A DNA stretch of 64,000 nucleotides from JAFGNB01 sp050304135 (GCA_050304135.1 JBNLDC010000023.1:7960-71959); one strand, 5' to 3'. Positions 41,706-51,088 are shown, numbered from the stretch's first letter. The notes: generated by a model from the sequence alone, not told the origin. Program-made: numbers and translations.

Positions 41706-43727
41706 ATGGATTCCTCACCGGTTTTTGAAAAAATCGAAGCGCTGCGCACTCTCCTGAGAAAATATGACGCGTTATACTATGGGCAGGGAATCTCGGAGGT
41801 ATCCGACAGCGAGTACGACGCGCTCTACCGTGATCTTAAAAACCTCGAGTCCGAACATCCGCAGTACTTTTCCCCTGACTCACCAACCCAGCGTATCGGC
41901 AATGATCTGACGAAAGAGTTCCCGAAAGTTGCTCATACTACTCCGATGATGAGTATTGAGAATACGTATAGTGGAGAAGAACTCCATGAATGGGTCGATC
42001 GTATCAGGCGTCTGCTTCCTGAACGGGAGCTTCGTTTTACCGGAGAGCTGAAGGTTGACGGGGTAGCTATTTCGCTTCTGTACGAGAACGGGCGACTGGT
42101 ACGGGGGGTTACTCGTGGTGACGGACAGATCGGCGATGACGTTACCGCAAATGTGCGGACTATTCGTGGTATTCCGCTAGCAGTTTCTTACATGGGCAGT
42201 TTTGAAGTTCGTGGTGAAATTTACATGTCGTTTGCCGCTTTCAGTGAGCTCAACAATCAGCTTGTTGAAAACGGTGAAAAACCGATGCAGAACCCGCGCA
42301 ATACCACCGCGGGAACGCTCAAGCTCCAGGACAGCAGCGAGGTGGCGCGCAGGAAACTCTCTTTTGCAGCGCATTTTCTCATCAGTGGGGAGCAAGTATC
42401 CACGCACTCCGGTAATCTCCATTTTCTGTCGTTAAACGGGTTTCCGACCGTACAGCATTCTGAGCCCCTCGAATCTTTCGAAATGCTCTTGTCGTTCTGC
42501 GACCGATGGAGAGAGGAACGGTTTACCCTGCATTATCCCGTGGACGGTGTGGTAATTAAAGTTGACAGTATTCCGCTGCAGAAGGAGCTCGGAACAACTG
42601 CAAAATCACCCCGCTGGGTAATCGCCTACAAATATCAGCCTGAGCGGGCTGAAACGGTTGTGGAAAAAATCGATGCACAGGTGGGGCGCACCGGAGTCAT
42701 TACACCCGTTGCCCGGTTGCGCCCAGTCCCGCTTGCCGGCACCACGATCAGAAACGCCACCCTCCATAACTACGATGAAATCGACCGGCTGGACCTGCGC
42801 GAAGGGGATAGTGTAGAAATCGAAAAAGGTGGCGAGATTATTCCCAAGGTGGTGAAGGTTGCCTGGGAAAAGCGTGGGGCGGATTCTCAACCGTTTACGG
42901 TTCCTGAGAAGTGTCCCTCCTGTGGGGCTGCTGCGGGAAAACTTGAGGGAGAGGTGGCACTGCGCTGCTTCAATGCGGTATGTCCGGCGCAGCGTCTGGC
43001 AAATCTGGAGCATTTTGTATCTCGCGGAGCGATGGACATACGCCATCTCGGCCCGGCTTTGTTGCAGCAACTTGTTGAAAAACAATTTATTACCTCAATT
43101 TCCGATCTTTATACACTTACCATCCATGATCTTGAGCAGCTCGAGCGCATGGGTGAAAAATCGGCCCACCGGGTGATTGAGGCGGTCGAAAAGTCGAAAA
43201 AACAACCGCTTGACCGGTTACTGCATGGACTCGGTATCAGAATGATCGGTGCTCAGGCGGCAAAGGTTATAGCACGAACGGTACATGATATTACGGATCT
43301 CTATTCCATGAGCAGTGAAGCTCTTGAGGAGATCGATTCGATCGGCCCCGCTATGGCCCAGAGTATCCGGATCTATTTTGACCGTGCGGAAAACAGGGAG
43401 CAGGTGGAACGATTGCGCAGATACGGGGTAAACTGCTCCGGAATTTTGGCTCCTGCAGCGGAAGGGGAATTTTCCGGTAAAACATTCGTGCTTACCGGTA
43501 CGTTATCAGGCTATACCAGGGAAGCGGTAAAGCGGGAAATCGAGCAGCGCGGTGGTAAGGTTGTTGCAAGTGTGAGCGCCAAAACCACCTGGGTTGTTGC
43601 CGGAGCAGAACCGGGATCAAAGCTGAAAAAGGCTGAAAAACTGGGAGTTACGGTGCTCGACGAGGGGAGTTTCAATGCTCTGCTGCAGGAAACCGCATCG
43701 ACACGACAGGAGACACTGCCACTATGA
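41706..43727 (+). CDS. ligA: NAD-dependent DNA ligase LigA
   Basis: A 673-residue bacterial DNA ligase that seals nicks in replication and repair using NAD. The domain order is normal: Ia (about 1-70, with YDALYYGQG and SDSEYDALY), adenylation domain with the catalytic Lys116 in KVDG, OB fold, and the four-Cys zinc finger CPSCG..CFNAVCP (about 402-428). Helix-hairpin-helix repeats and a C-terminal BRCT domain (about 588-660, FVLTGTLSGYTREAV) complete it. No truncation. The stop overlaps the next start by 4 bp (ATGA), so the sugar aminotransferase that follows is probably translated from the same mRNA. Confidence 0.97.
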   Translation: MDSSPVFEKIEALRTLLRKYDALYYGQGISEVSDSEYDALYRDLKNLESEHPQYFSPDSPTQRIGNDLTKEFPKVAHTTPMMSIENTYSGEELHEWVDRIRRLLPERELRFTGELKVDGVAISLLYENGRLVRGVTRGDGQIGDDVTANVRTIRGIPLAVSYMGSFEVRGEIYMSFAAFSELNNQLVENGEKPMQNPRNTTAGTLKLQDSSEVARRKLSFAAHFLISGEQVSTHSGNLHFLSLNGFPTVQHSEPLESFEMLLSFCDRWREERFTLHYPVDGVVIKVDSIPLQKELGTTAKSPRWVIAYKYQPERAETVVEKIDAQVGRTGVITPVARLRPVPLAGTTIRNATLHNYDEIDRLDLREGDSVEIEKGGEIIPKVVKVAWEKRGADSQPFTVPEKCPSCGAAAGKLEGEVALRCFNAVCPAQRLANLEHFVSRGAMDIRHLGPALLQQLVEKQFITSISDLYTLTIHDLEQLERMGEKSAHRVIEAVEKSKKQPLDRLLHGLGIRMIGAQAAKVIARTVHDITDLYSMSSEALEEIDSIGPAMAQSIRIYFDRAENREQVERLRRYGVNCSGILAPAAEGEFSGKTFVLTGTLSGYTREAVKREIEQRGGKVVASVSAKTTWVVAGAEPGSKLKKAEKLGVTVLDEGSFNALLQETASTRQETLPL

Positions 43728-44896
43728 ACGGTACACCGGTACGGGACAAAGAGCATTTTCTGGTATTTGGATCACCGCTCATTGAAGATGCTGAAATAGA
43801 AGAAGTTACCGCAACAATGCGCAGTGGCTGGCTTGGTACCGGACCGAAGGTTTCCCGGTTCGAAAAGGAATTTGCTGTATACAAAGGCGCTCACTTTGCC
43901 GTAGCGGTCAATTCCTGTACCGCGGCGCTCCACTTGAGTCTTCTTGCGGCTGATCTTCCTGCGCGTTCTGAGGTTATCACCACACCACTTACTTTTTGCG
44001 CCACGGTCAATGCCATCATTCATGCAGGGCTCAAACCAGTACTGGCGGATGTCGATCCAATAACAATGAATATTGATCCCCGGGCAATTGAGGCGGCAAT
44101 TACCACACGAACGTCGGCAATTGTGCCGGTGCACTTTGCCGGAAGACCATGCGATATGCAGGCGATTATGACGATCGCGGAAAAACATCACTTATGTGTG
44201 ATTGAAGATTGTGCTCATGCCGTTGAAAGCTGGTATCACGGGGTACCCACCGGAATGTTCGGCGATTTCGGCTGCTTCAGTTTTTACGTGACCAAAAATA
44301 TTGTAACCGGAGAAGGTGGCATGGTGCTCGCAAAAAGCGAGGAACACGCCGCCCGCATTAAACGGCTTGCACTTCACGGGATGAGCGCCGATGCGTGGAA
44401 TCGGTTCGGGGACGATGGTTATAAACATTATTATATTGTAGAATGCGGCTTCAAATACAACATGATGGATCTTCAGGCGGCAATCGGGCTGCATCAGCTG
44501 GCACGTATTGCACCTTATCATGGGAGACGTCAGAAAATCAGGGAGACCTATTCTGCTCAGCTAGCTGATCTGCCGATTACTCTGCCGTCATCTCCCGATC
44601 CCGATACGATAGACTCCTGTCATCTCTATCCGATTTTGATTGACGAAGAGAAGGGTGGAATTTCCCGGGACGAATTCCTTAAACGGATGACCTGGCACGG
44701 CATCGGAGTAGGCGTGCATTATCTGAGTCTGCCGGAACATCCGTACTACCGTGAACGGTTCGGTTGGCGGCCGGAAGATTATCCGTATGCCATGAAAATT
44801 GGACGAGAGACGGTGAGTCTGCCGATCGGGCCGAGGCTGTCGGATGAGGATGTGGGGGATGTGGTGGCGGGGGTCAGGTTGTCGCTGAACAATTGA
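43724..44896 (+). CDS. DegT/DnrJ/EryC1/StrS sugar aminotransferase
   Basis: A 390-residue PLP enzyme that aminates a nucleotide 4-keto (or 3-keto) sugar. Motifs are SGWLGTGPKVSRFEKEFA, the AVNSCTAALHLSLLAA phosphate loop, VIEDCAHAVES, and the PLP-Lys segment FSFYVTKNIVTGEGG. The sequence is of the ArnB/PseC-like branch, so it may act on the 4-keto sugar made by the PseB-like enzyme at 46549-47547. It overlaps ligA by 4 bp and is followed by a 190-bp gap with the operator of the next locus. It is clearly a different branch from the DegT-like protein at 25792-27021. Confidence 0.9.
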   Translation: MNGTPVRDKEHFLVFGSPLIEDAEIEEVTATMRSGWLGTGPKVSRFEKEFAVYKGAHFAVAVNSCTAALHLSLLAADLPARSEVITTPLTFCATVNAIIHAGLKPVLADVDPITMNIDPRAIEAAITTRTSAIVPVHFAGRPCDMQAIMTIAEKHHLCVIEDCAHAVESWYHGVPTGMFGDFGCFSFYVTKNIVTGEGGMVLAKSEEHAARIKRLALHGMSADAWNRFGDDGYKHYYIVECGFKYNMMDLQAAIGLHQLARIAPYHGRRQKIRETYSAQLADLPITLPSSPDPDTIDSCHLYPILIDEEKGGISRDEFLKRMTWHGIGVGVHYLSLPEHPYYRERFGWRPEDYPYAMKIGRETVSLPIGPRLSDEDVGDVVAGVRLSLNN

Positions 44897-44930
44897 ACTT
44901 GTGTTGCAAAACGCATCATACCATGCGGAA

Positions 44931-44960
44931 TTGATAGTATTTCATTCCTTATTTTATAAA
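44931..44960 (+). promoter_or_regulatory. Candidate sigma-70 promoter of the second glycan locus
   Basis: TTGATA (44931-44936) and TATAAA (44955-44960) have an 18-bp spacer. Transcription would start near 44967, about 120 bp upstream of the MarR-type gene. Confidence 0.5.
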
Positions 44961-44973
44961 CCGGAAGCTATAT

Positions 44974-44992
44974 TTGTTCAATTGATGAACAA
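44974..44992. promoter_or_regulatory. Candidate MarR-type operator
   Basis: TTGTTCAATTGATGAACAA is an inverted repeat with 7-bp arms and a 5-bp centre. It falls just downstream of the predicted transcription start, where a bound dimer would block RNA polymerase. Its size and TTG..CAA ends are those of MarR-family operators, and a MarR-type gene follows. Confidence 0.55.
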
Positions 44993-45086
44993 CTATAGAA
45001 AAAGGGATCCCCTGTTGCAGAGGGAATGTTGTACCATCGTTTTCGTCTTTGGTTGCAAGTAATGGGACAAGGTTTTCCGGTAGCAT

Positions 45087-45407
45087 ATGATTGAATATAA
45101 AGTTCTAAAGGAAATAGAATCTAATCCTGAACATACTCAGCGGTCTTTGGCAGGAATCCTGGGCATTAGTCTCGGAAAAATGAATTATATCCTTGGTGGT
45201 TTGATTGAAAAGGGTATTGTAAAGGCAAAACAGCTTAAAAACCAGCCTGGTAGTATCAGGTGGCGGTATATACTGACACCTGTCGGAATTCAGGAGAAAA
45301 TGAAACTCACACGAAGTTACCTGGCACGGAGACAGCAGGAGTTTATTGCGATGCAAAAAGAAATCGCTGAACTGGAGCGTGAAGTACAGGATACGGAATC
45401 AAGGTGA
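45087..45407 (+). CDS. MarR-type EPS-associated transcriptional regulator
   Basis: A 106-residue winged-helix protein: QRSLAGILGISLGKMNYILGGLIEKGIVKAKQ is the helix-turn-helix and wing region, and a coiled C-terminal helix (RSYLARRQQEFIAMQKEIAELEREV) probably dimerises. The short length and the opening match the MarR-like regulators that stand at the start of EPS loci in many Gram-negative bacteria. It would bind the palindrome at 44974-44992 and so regulate itself and the genes downstream. The next gene follows after about 115 bp without an obvious terminator. Confidence 0.87.
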   Translation: MIEYKVLKEIESNPEHTQRSLAGILGISLGKMNYILGGLIEKGIVKAKQLKNQPGSIRWRYILTPVGIQEKMKLTRSYLARRQQEFIAMQKEIAELEREVQDTESR

Positions 45408-45522
45408 ATGCAAGGGTATTACCGAAATACACTTTTTTCACAGACCAACGACGGCTGTTTCCGGATTATGGAATCGTGGAACCCATCAATTGTCAGAATG
45501 AAATACAGGACGGGAGTGTAAA

Positions 45523-46485
45523 ATGTCACATGAGAAAACATCCGGGCAGTCAGGTGGTCAAAACAATCCAGCATTCAGTAATTCGGATGAGATCAATTTG
45601 CTGGAATATGTTTACGGTATAGTCGATAAAAAATGGTGGATAGTTGGGCTGACGCTGTTTGGAATAATTGCGGGGTCTCTGATAGCACATTTAAAAGGTC
45701 CGGTTTGGGTTGCTGAGGTGGTTATTGCTCCTCAGGAAAAAGAGGAACGGAGAACTCCGAATCTATCTTCCTTTGGGGCGTTGGGGGGATTGGTGTCAAG
45801 TCAGTTGAATATTGGAGGAAATGCAAGCCTGGATAAAATTTCCATGCTGCTTGAAAGCAGAGATTTCAATGCACGTATGATCGAAACATTTGATCTCCTG
45901 CCTCTCATTTACAGGTATAAATGGCCAAAACTCTACCGGCAGGTATGGGATTCTTCTGCAAATACCTGGAGTAAGGATTTTCAGAAACCGAATCTACTGG
46001 GGATGGGAAGCTTTATAAGTTCTGTGTTTCTAAAAAAAACAGTACAGGAAAATCTCATGAAGATTGAGGTAACTTCACGTGACTCAGCATTTTCGTCGCT
46101 GCTTTCGGATTGTTATATTACCTTCCTGAATAATGATATCAAATCATCTGTCCAGAAGAATGCACGGGAAAATGTTGCCTATCTCGAAAAACAGTTGGTG
46201 TCGATTAACGATCCGTTATTACGTGAAAAGTTGCAGTTACTTATTGCTGATGAAATAGAAAAAACGATGTTAGTGAGTGAAGAGGCATTCAGAATCATTG
46301 ATCCAAAATATATGCAGCGTCGTTTCAAGGAAAGAAAGCTATATCCTGCAGTATTCGGAGTTTTCCTGTTTTCCGGATCGTTATTGTTTATTGTTTTGTT
46401 GCATGCCTTTGTTTCAGCAGAAAAAACGGAAAAGGACAGGGTTCTCATTCAGAAAATAAAAAGAAGGATATTCACGTTTAAATAG
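45523..46485 (+). CDS. Wzz-type chain-length determinant without kinase domain
   Basis: A 320-residue inner-membrane protein. After a short hydrophilic start, TM1 is at about residues 40-60, a periplasmic Wzz domain follows (SLIAHLKGPVWVAEVVIAP), and TM2 is near residues 280-300. No P-loop or Tyr tail is present, so unlike the protein at 33694-36081 it is the two-TM Wzz form that regulates chain length in Wzx/Wzy pathways. It is the second gene of the plus-strand locus and precedes the sugar-nucleotide module. The ATG is preceded by GGGAG with spacing of about 5 bp, so the start is clear. Confidence 0.87.
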   Translation: MSHEKTSGQSGGQNNPAFSNSDEINLLEYVYGIVDKKWWIVGLTLFGIIAGSLIAHLKGPVWVAEVVIAPQEKEERRTPNLSSFGALGGLVSSQLNIGGNASLDKISMLLESRDFNARMIETFDLLPLIYRYKWPKLYRQVWDSSANTWSKDFQKPNLLGMGSFISSVFLKKTVQENLMKIEVTSRDSAFSSLLSDCYITFLNNDIKSSVQKNARENVAYLEKQLVSINDPLLREKLQLLIADEIEKTMLVSEEAFRIIDPKYMQRRFKERKLYPAVFGVFLFSGSLLFIVLLHAFVSAEKTEKDRVLIQKIKRRIFTFK

Positions 46486-46548
46486 TTTCTGGTGTAGCGG
46501 TGCTATTCAGCAGGAAACTTTTTCATGCACAACCATAAAGGAATTCAT

Positions 46549-47547
46549 ATGCTACAAGGTTCAACCATTCTCATAACCGGGGGTACGGGATCTTTTGGTA
46601 AGAAATTTACTCGCATGACTCTGGAAAAATATAATCCCAAAAAAATAATAATTTATTCTCGTGATGAAATGAAACAATGGCACATGGCTCAGGATTTCAA
46701 TCATGATGAACGACTTCGTTTTTTCATTGGAGATGTCCGTGACAAGGAACGGTTGATGCGTGCATTTGATGATGTGGATTACGTGGTACATGCTGCGGCT
46801 TTGAAAATTGTACCTCTTGCAGAGTATAATCCCTTTGAATGCGTTAAAACAATCGTTCATGGTGCAATGAATGTTGTTGATGCAGCAATTGACAAGGGTA
46901 TAAAAAGGGTTGTAGCGCTTTCTACCGATAAGGCGTGCAATCCGGTAAATTTATACGGGGCAACAAAGTTGTGTTCAGATAAGATTTTCGTTGCAGGAAA
47001 TTCATACGTCGGAAAACATACCACGAGGATGGCTGTTGTCCGATATGGTAATGTAATGGGCAGCAGGGGATCAATAATTCCGTTTTTTCAGTCGATTGCT
47101 CAAGGTGGCGGCAAAGAATTTCCTATTACCGATAAACGTATGACACGATTTATGATTACGCTTGAACAAGGAGTAGAGCTTGTATGGCATGCTTTTGAGG
47201 ATATGGTTGGAGGAGAAATCTATGTTAAAAAAATTCCATCAATGAAAGTGGTGGATATCGCACGGGTGATCAATCCGGATGCTCAACTTAAATTCATCGG
47301 TATCCGACCCGGAGAAAAGTTGCATGAAGTAATGGTGAGTGTTGAGGATGCTCGAAACACGTATGAATATGACCATCATTTCAAGATTTTACCGCAGATT
47401 CATCAGTGGTCAGCGGATCCGGTCCGTATTGGAAATGGCCGGCTTTGTGAGGATGGCTTTTCATACGCGAGTGACACAAACCAGGAATGGATGCAACCCG
47501 AAGAATTGGCGGTGTGGATACGCGAGAACAATGGGACTGCACAATGA
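46549..47547 (+). CDS. pseB: PseB-like UDP-GlcNAc 4,6-dehydratase (inverting), SDR family
   Basis: A 332-residue extended short-chain dehydrogenase. ILITGGTGSFGKKFT is the NAD(P) loop, VHAAALKIVPLAEYNPFE is the PseB/CapD hallmark, and STDKACNPVNLYGATKL holds the catalytic Asp-Lys and Tyr/Lys residues. These enzymes turn UDP-GlcNAc into a 4-keto-6-deoxy sugar, the first step to pseudaminic acid and related sugars. The ATG at 46549 has AAAGGA at a good distance and gives the standard length; an ATG eight codons earlier is possible. The next gene overlaps by 4 bp. Confidence 0.9.
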   Translation: MLQGSTILITGGTGSFGKKFTRMTLEKYNPKKIIIYSRDEMKQWHMAQDFNHDERLRFFIGDVRDKERLMRAFDDVDYVVHAAALKIVPLAEYNPFECVKTIVHGAMNVVDAAIDKGIKRVVALSTDKACNPVNLYGATKLCSDKIFVAGNSYVGKHTTRMAVVRYGNVMGSRGSIIPFFQSIAQGGGKEFPITDKRMTRFMITLEQGVELVWHAFEDMVGGEIYVKKIPSMKVVDIARVINPDAQLKFIGIRPGEKLHEVMVSVEDARNTYEYDHHFKILPQIHQWSADPVRIGNGRLCEDGFSYASDTNQEWMQPEELAVWIRENNGTAQ

Positions 47548-48485
47548 AAATAGTTGTAACCGGAGCTGCAGGAATGCTGGGAACGGCAGTGGTGAATCAT
47601 TTTTCCCGGAATCATGAAGTGTTTGCTACCGATGTTGTGAAAGGAGTGGATCCCGGGAATGTGGTCTGGAAATGTATTGATTTACTCGATAATAAAGCGA
47701 TATCTGAATGGTTGACTTATGTCAAACCAGAGGTCGTGGTGCATTGCGCGGCCCTGGTGAACGTGGATTTGTGTGAAAAAAAACCTGAACTGGCATATGC
47801 ACTTCATGTCGGTGTCGCAGAGTATTTGGCACAGGTGGTTAGTGGATGGAATGGAATCGTGGTGTATATATCCACAGATTCAGTATTTGATGGCAGGAAA
47901 CCGGGCGCTTATGTAGAGGCTGATCCGGTAAATCCTCTCAACGTTTATGCACAAACAAAATATGAAGCAGAAAAACACATACTGGCAATTCCGAATGGAG
48001 TTGTGTTACGGACGAATATTTTCGGTTGGAGCCGTTCGGATGCTGTAAGTTTTGCTGAGTGGGTGCTAAAAGGGCTGGTCTTAGGCGAAAAAAGAACCAT
48101 GTTTTCCGATGTCCTCTATACACCGATCCATGTCTGTCATCTTGCAGAGTGCATAGAGCGCGTTCTTATTGAAAAAGTATCAGGATTATACCATGCGACA
48201 GGAAGTGATATCCTTTCTAAATATGAATTTGCAAAAAGAGTTGCGGAAATTTTCGGTCTGTCAGGAAATTCGATTGTATCCGTGAGCGTTGATGAATCGC
48301 ATCTCACTGCTTGCCGACCTAAAAATATGGCTCTGGACAACAGGTCTCTTTGTAATGCAATCAGGTGGAGGATTCCTGGTGTCGGTACCGGAATTCATTT
48401 GATGAAGGAGCACTATGATTCTGGATGGTTATCCACGATAAAGCAACGGGCGGTTGGCGAGGACTATCATTTCTGGGAGGAATAA
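47544..48485 (+). CDS. RmlD-like sugar-nucleotide reductase/epimerase
   Basis: A 313-residue SDR protein. GAAGMLGTAVVNHF is the cofactor loop, and VVHCAALVNVDLCEKKPELAY and YISTDSVFDG are the RmlD-family signatures. YAQTKYEAEKH gives the catalytic Tyr-x3-Lys. RmlD itself reduces dTDP-4-keto-L-rhamnose, but no rmlA/B/C are in the window, so the substrate is more likely the PseB product or a derivative. The start is the ATG at 47544, in a 4-bp ATGA overlap with the PseB-like gene; a longer frame would overlap by 61 bp. Confidence 0.85.
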   Translation: MKIVVTGAAGMLGTAVVNHFSRNHEVFATDVVKGVDPGNVVWKCIDLLDNKAISEWLTYVKPEVVVHCAALVNVDLCEKKPELAYALHVGVAEYLAQVVSGWNGIVVYISTDSVFDGRKPGAYVEADPVNPLNVYAQTKYEAEKHILAIPNGVVLRTNIFGWSRSDAVSFAEWVLKGLVLGEKRTMFSDVLYTPIHVCHLAECIERVLIEKVSGLYHATGSDILSKYEFAKRVAEIFGLSGNSIVSVSVDESHLTACRPKNMALDNRSLCNAIRWRIPGVGTGIHLMKEHYDSGWLSTIKQRAVGEDYHFWEE

Positions 48486-48486
48486 C

Positions 48487-49551
48487 ATGGAGATCGAAAT
48501 TGGATCACGGAGGATCGGGAAAAATTCACCGGTTTATTTCATAGCAGATATAGCCGCAAACCATGATGGTGATCTGGAAAGGGCGTTGAAGTTAATCCGG
48601 TTGGCTGCTGCTGCGGGGGCAGATGCCGCTAAATTTCAGCATTTTACTGCTGAAACGATTGTAAGTGATACAGGATTCAGGAACCTTGGTGGACAGCAAT
48701 CGCATCAGTCCGCATGGAAAAAAAGCGTTTTTGAAGTATACAAAGATGCATCCCTGAATATTGAATGGACTCAAATTTTAAAAAAAGAATGTGATACCTG
48801 CGGAATTTCGTTTCTGACTTCACCGTATTCAAAGGCACTGATTGATGCCGTTGATCCTTTTGTTGAAGCCTACAAAATTGGCTCTGGGGACATAACCTGG
48901 CATGAAATTATACGATATATGGGAGAAAAACAGAAGCCTTTAATAATTGCTTCAGGTGCTTCCTCGTTAGTGGATGTGGTTACTGCGATGGACGTTGCAT
49001 TTGCATGCACTGACAAGGTGGTATTGATGCAATGTAATACCAATTATACCGCTTCACTCGAGAATTTTAAGTTCATTAACCTTGGTGTTCTTCGTTGTTA
49101 TGCTCAAATGTATCCGGATGTAATCCTGGGATTATCGGATCATACACCAGGCCATGTGACGGTTCTGGGTGCGGTAGCTCTGGGTGCGCGGGTAATAGAA
49201 AAACATTTTACCGACGATGTTCGACGGTCTGGTCCGGACCATGCTTTTTCAATGGATCCGGATTCTTGGCGGGAAATGGTCGAGCGTACCCGTGAACTTG
49301 AAAATGCTCTGGGGACTGGTATCAAACGAGTTGAAGAAAATGAAACACAGACGGTTATTCTGCAACGAAGGGCAATCAGATCAGCCAGAATGCTTTCGAA
49401 AGGAAACGCTATTTCGATGGATGATCTTGTAATGCTTCGACCTTGCCCGCCAGAAGCTATTCCTCCGTATGATATAAGTAAGGTGATAGGAAAAACACTT
49501 GTCAAGGACATCATGCAAGGGGAACATCTGGAGTGGAAAAACCTCGCTTAG
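48487..49551 (+). CDS. NeuB/SpsE-like nonulosonate synthase
   Basis: A 354-residue enzyme with the NeuB TIM barrel (FIADIAANHDGDLERALKLIRLAAAAGADAAKFQ, KIGSGDITWHEII, LGLSDHTPGH) and a C-terminal SAF (antifreeze-like) domain of about 60 residues. NeuB family members condense phosphoenolpyruvate with a 6-carbon amino sugar to make a 9-carbon acid (sialic, legionaminic, pseudaminic). The start at 48487 follows GGGAGG, 1 bp after the previous stop. Divergence at EETxxxDTG-type positions prevents naming the sugar; a PseI-like or SpsE-like role is possible. Confidence 0.88.
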   Translation: MEIEIGSRRIGKNSPVYFIADIAANHDGDLERALKLIRLAAAAGADAAKFQHFTAETIVSDTGFRNLGGQQSHQSAWKKSVFEVYKDASLNIEWTQILKKECDTCGISFLTSPYSKALIDAVDPFVEAYKIGSGDITWHEIIRYMGEKQKPLIIASGASSLVDVVTAMDVAFACTDKVVLMQCNTNYTASLENFKFINLGVLRCYAQMYPDVILGLSDHTPGHVTVLGAVALGARVIEKHFTDDVRRSGPDHAFSMDPDSWREMVERTRELENALGTGIKRVEENETQTVILQRRAIRSARMLSKGNAISMDDLVMLRPCPPEAIPPYDISKVIGKTLVKDIMQGEHLEWKNLA

Positions 49552-50180
49552 CAATAATAATTCCTGCATGGAATGAGGAAGCAACGATCGGAGAGGTAAT
49601 CCGTTCGGTTAAAGAATACGGATCTGTAATTGTAATAAATGATTGTTCTACTGATGGAACGGCCACTGTGGCTTTGGATGCCGGTGCGGTAGTGATTAGC
49701 CACGAAACTAACCGTGGATACGATGATGCATTGAATATCGGATTTGAAAAAGCCTGTAAACTTGGATGTTCATTTGCCATTACGTTTGATGCTGATGGTC
49801 AGCATGATCGTCGGTTAATTGATAGTTTCTATAATCTGCTTTTAGAGGGAAATGATGTTGTACTGGGTATCAGGCCGGCTCCTGCTCGATTGGCAGAGTA
49901 CGTTTTTGCCTTAATTACAAAGTTTTTATGCGGGATTCAAGATCCACTCTGCGGGATGAAGGGATATGATATGAAAATATATAAGGAACGCGGGTTTTTT
50001 GATTCCTGTCAATCCATCGGATCTGAACTGGCAATATGGGCTTGTCGACATGGAAAGAAGTTCGCTCAGATTCAAATCCCCATCCATGCCCGAAAAGATA
50101 CCCCACGCTTTGGGAGAATGTTTAAGGCCAATATAAAAATATTCAAAGCTATTTTTCGCGTCATCACCACTACTCACTGA
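49533..50180 (+). CDS. Glycosyltransferase family 2 (DPM/polyprenyl-phosphate type), GTG start
   Basis: A 215-residue GT-A enzyme. The N-terminal PAWNEEATIGEVI, the first Asp in NDCSTDGT, and FDADGQHDRRLI (DxD and DGQH) are those of dolichyl/polyprenyl-phosphate sugar transferases. There is no C-terminal membrane segment. The GTG start overlaps the NeuB-like gene by 19 bp. It is embedded in the sugar module, not in the glycosyltransferase group, which suggests an activated lipid-linked intermediate or a specialised transfer. The acceptor is unknown. Confidence 0.83.
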   Translation: MEKPRLAIIIPAWNEEATIGEVIRSVKEYGSVIVINDCSTDGTATVALDAGAVVISHETNRGYDDALNIGFEKACKLGCSFAITFDADGQHDRRLIDSFYNLLLEGNDVVLGIRPAPARLAEYVFALITKFLCGIQDPLCGMKGYDMKIYKERGFFDSCQSIGSELAIWACRHGKKFAQIQIPIHARKDTPRFGRMFKANIKIFKAIFRVITTTH

Positions 50181-50194
50181 GGTAATCCCCGGCA

Positions 50195-51088
50195 ATGAAA
50201 ATCGGAGAGAGAATAGCACTTGGAACGGTTCAGCTTGGTCTGCGATATGGAATCGCCAATGTACATGGAAAGCCTTTTCAGAATGATGCTCTGGAGATTC
50301 TTGATATTGCATGGAAATTAGGCATACGTTCATTTGATACCGCCGCTGCATATGGTGATTCAGAAACCGTTATTGGCAAATGGAATTGCAACGATCCGAC
50401 AGTGCGTATAGTTACCAAGTATACCGATAGTAAAAGTGATGCAACAATTTCTGAGCGATTACAAAATGGTCTTGATGCTTCATTAAACCGGCTACAGCGA
50501 GATCATCTCTATGGATATTTATTGCACGATGCCAGTCTGGTCGGGAAACAAGAGTGGGTTGAGGGATTGGCACACTTGAAAGAGAGTGGTTTAGTTGCAT
50601 CAGTGGGGATTTCCGTGTATACACCCGAGGAAGCAATGGCTGCAGTTGAGTCAGAGATGATAGACATCATCCAGATTCCGTACAATGTGTTTGACCAAAG
50701 GTTAGATGAATGTGGTTTTTTTGAAAACGCTGCATTCAGGGGGAAGGAAATATGGGCGCGGAGTGTTTTCCTCCAGGGTTTACTGTTTCTGAGCGAAGAG
50801 CGGATTCCCGAAAGCTTGCTGCAAATTATTCCGCATCGAAAAAAACTGGAAGCAATAGCCAAAAAATATGGATTGTCGGTGCAAAACCTTGCCCTTCTTT
50901 TTTCCTTGGGCAATATGAATATTGATCGTGTACTTATAGGTGTGGAAACCAAGGAACAGTTGCTCGAATACGGAACAATGAAAATTGACTTTGAAAATTT
51001 TTCCGACTGTCGCTCAGAAATTATTCAGGCATTCCGAGGAAATGTCGCACCATATCTTGTTTCACCTCAATATTGGAAACTGAGATGA
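50195..51088 (+). CDS. Aldo/keto reductase family protein
   Basis: A 297-residue AKR barrel. GTVQLGLRYG opens it, SFDTAAAYGDSE gives the catalytic Asp and Tyr, VTKYTDS the Lys, and YGYLLHD the His. IPYNVFDQR is in the position of the substrate/cofactor loop. These enzymes reduce sugar ketones or aldehydes with NADPH. In NeuB-containing loci such genes are known but not assigned to a step; here it lies between the GT2 gene and the SpsF-like gene, whose start it overlaps by 4 bp. It is probably part of the sugar pathway. Confidence 0.87.
   Translation: MKIGERIALGTVQLGLRYGIANVHGKPFQNDALEILDIAWKLGIRSFDTAAAYGDSETVIGKWNCNDPTVRIVTKYTDSKSDATISERLQNGLDASLNRLQRDHLYGYLLHDASLVGKQEWVEGLAHLKESGLVASVGISVYTPEEAMAAVESEMIDIIQIPYNVFDQRLDECGFFENAAFRGKEIWARSVFLQGLLFLSEERIPESLLQIIPHRKKLEAIAKKYGLSVQNLALLFSLGNMNIDRVLIGVETKEQLLEYGTMKIDFENFSDCRSEIIQAFRGNVAPYLVSPQYWKLR

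Noticed and set aside
44914..44930. CGCAT-CATACC-ATGCG hairpin after the aminotransferase gene as a terminator
   Set aside because: The stem is only 5 bp and no T run follows, so it is not a convincing terminator.
45404..45622. Short open frame between the MarR-type and Wzz genes
   Set aside because: It overlaps the start of the Wzz gene, has no ribosome-binding site and no recognisable sequence.
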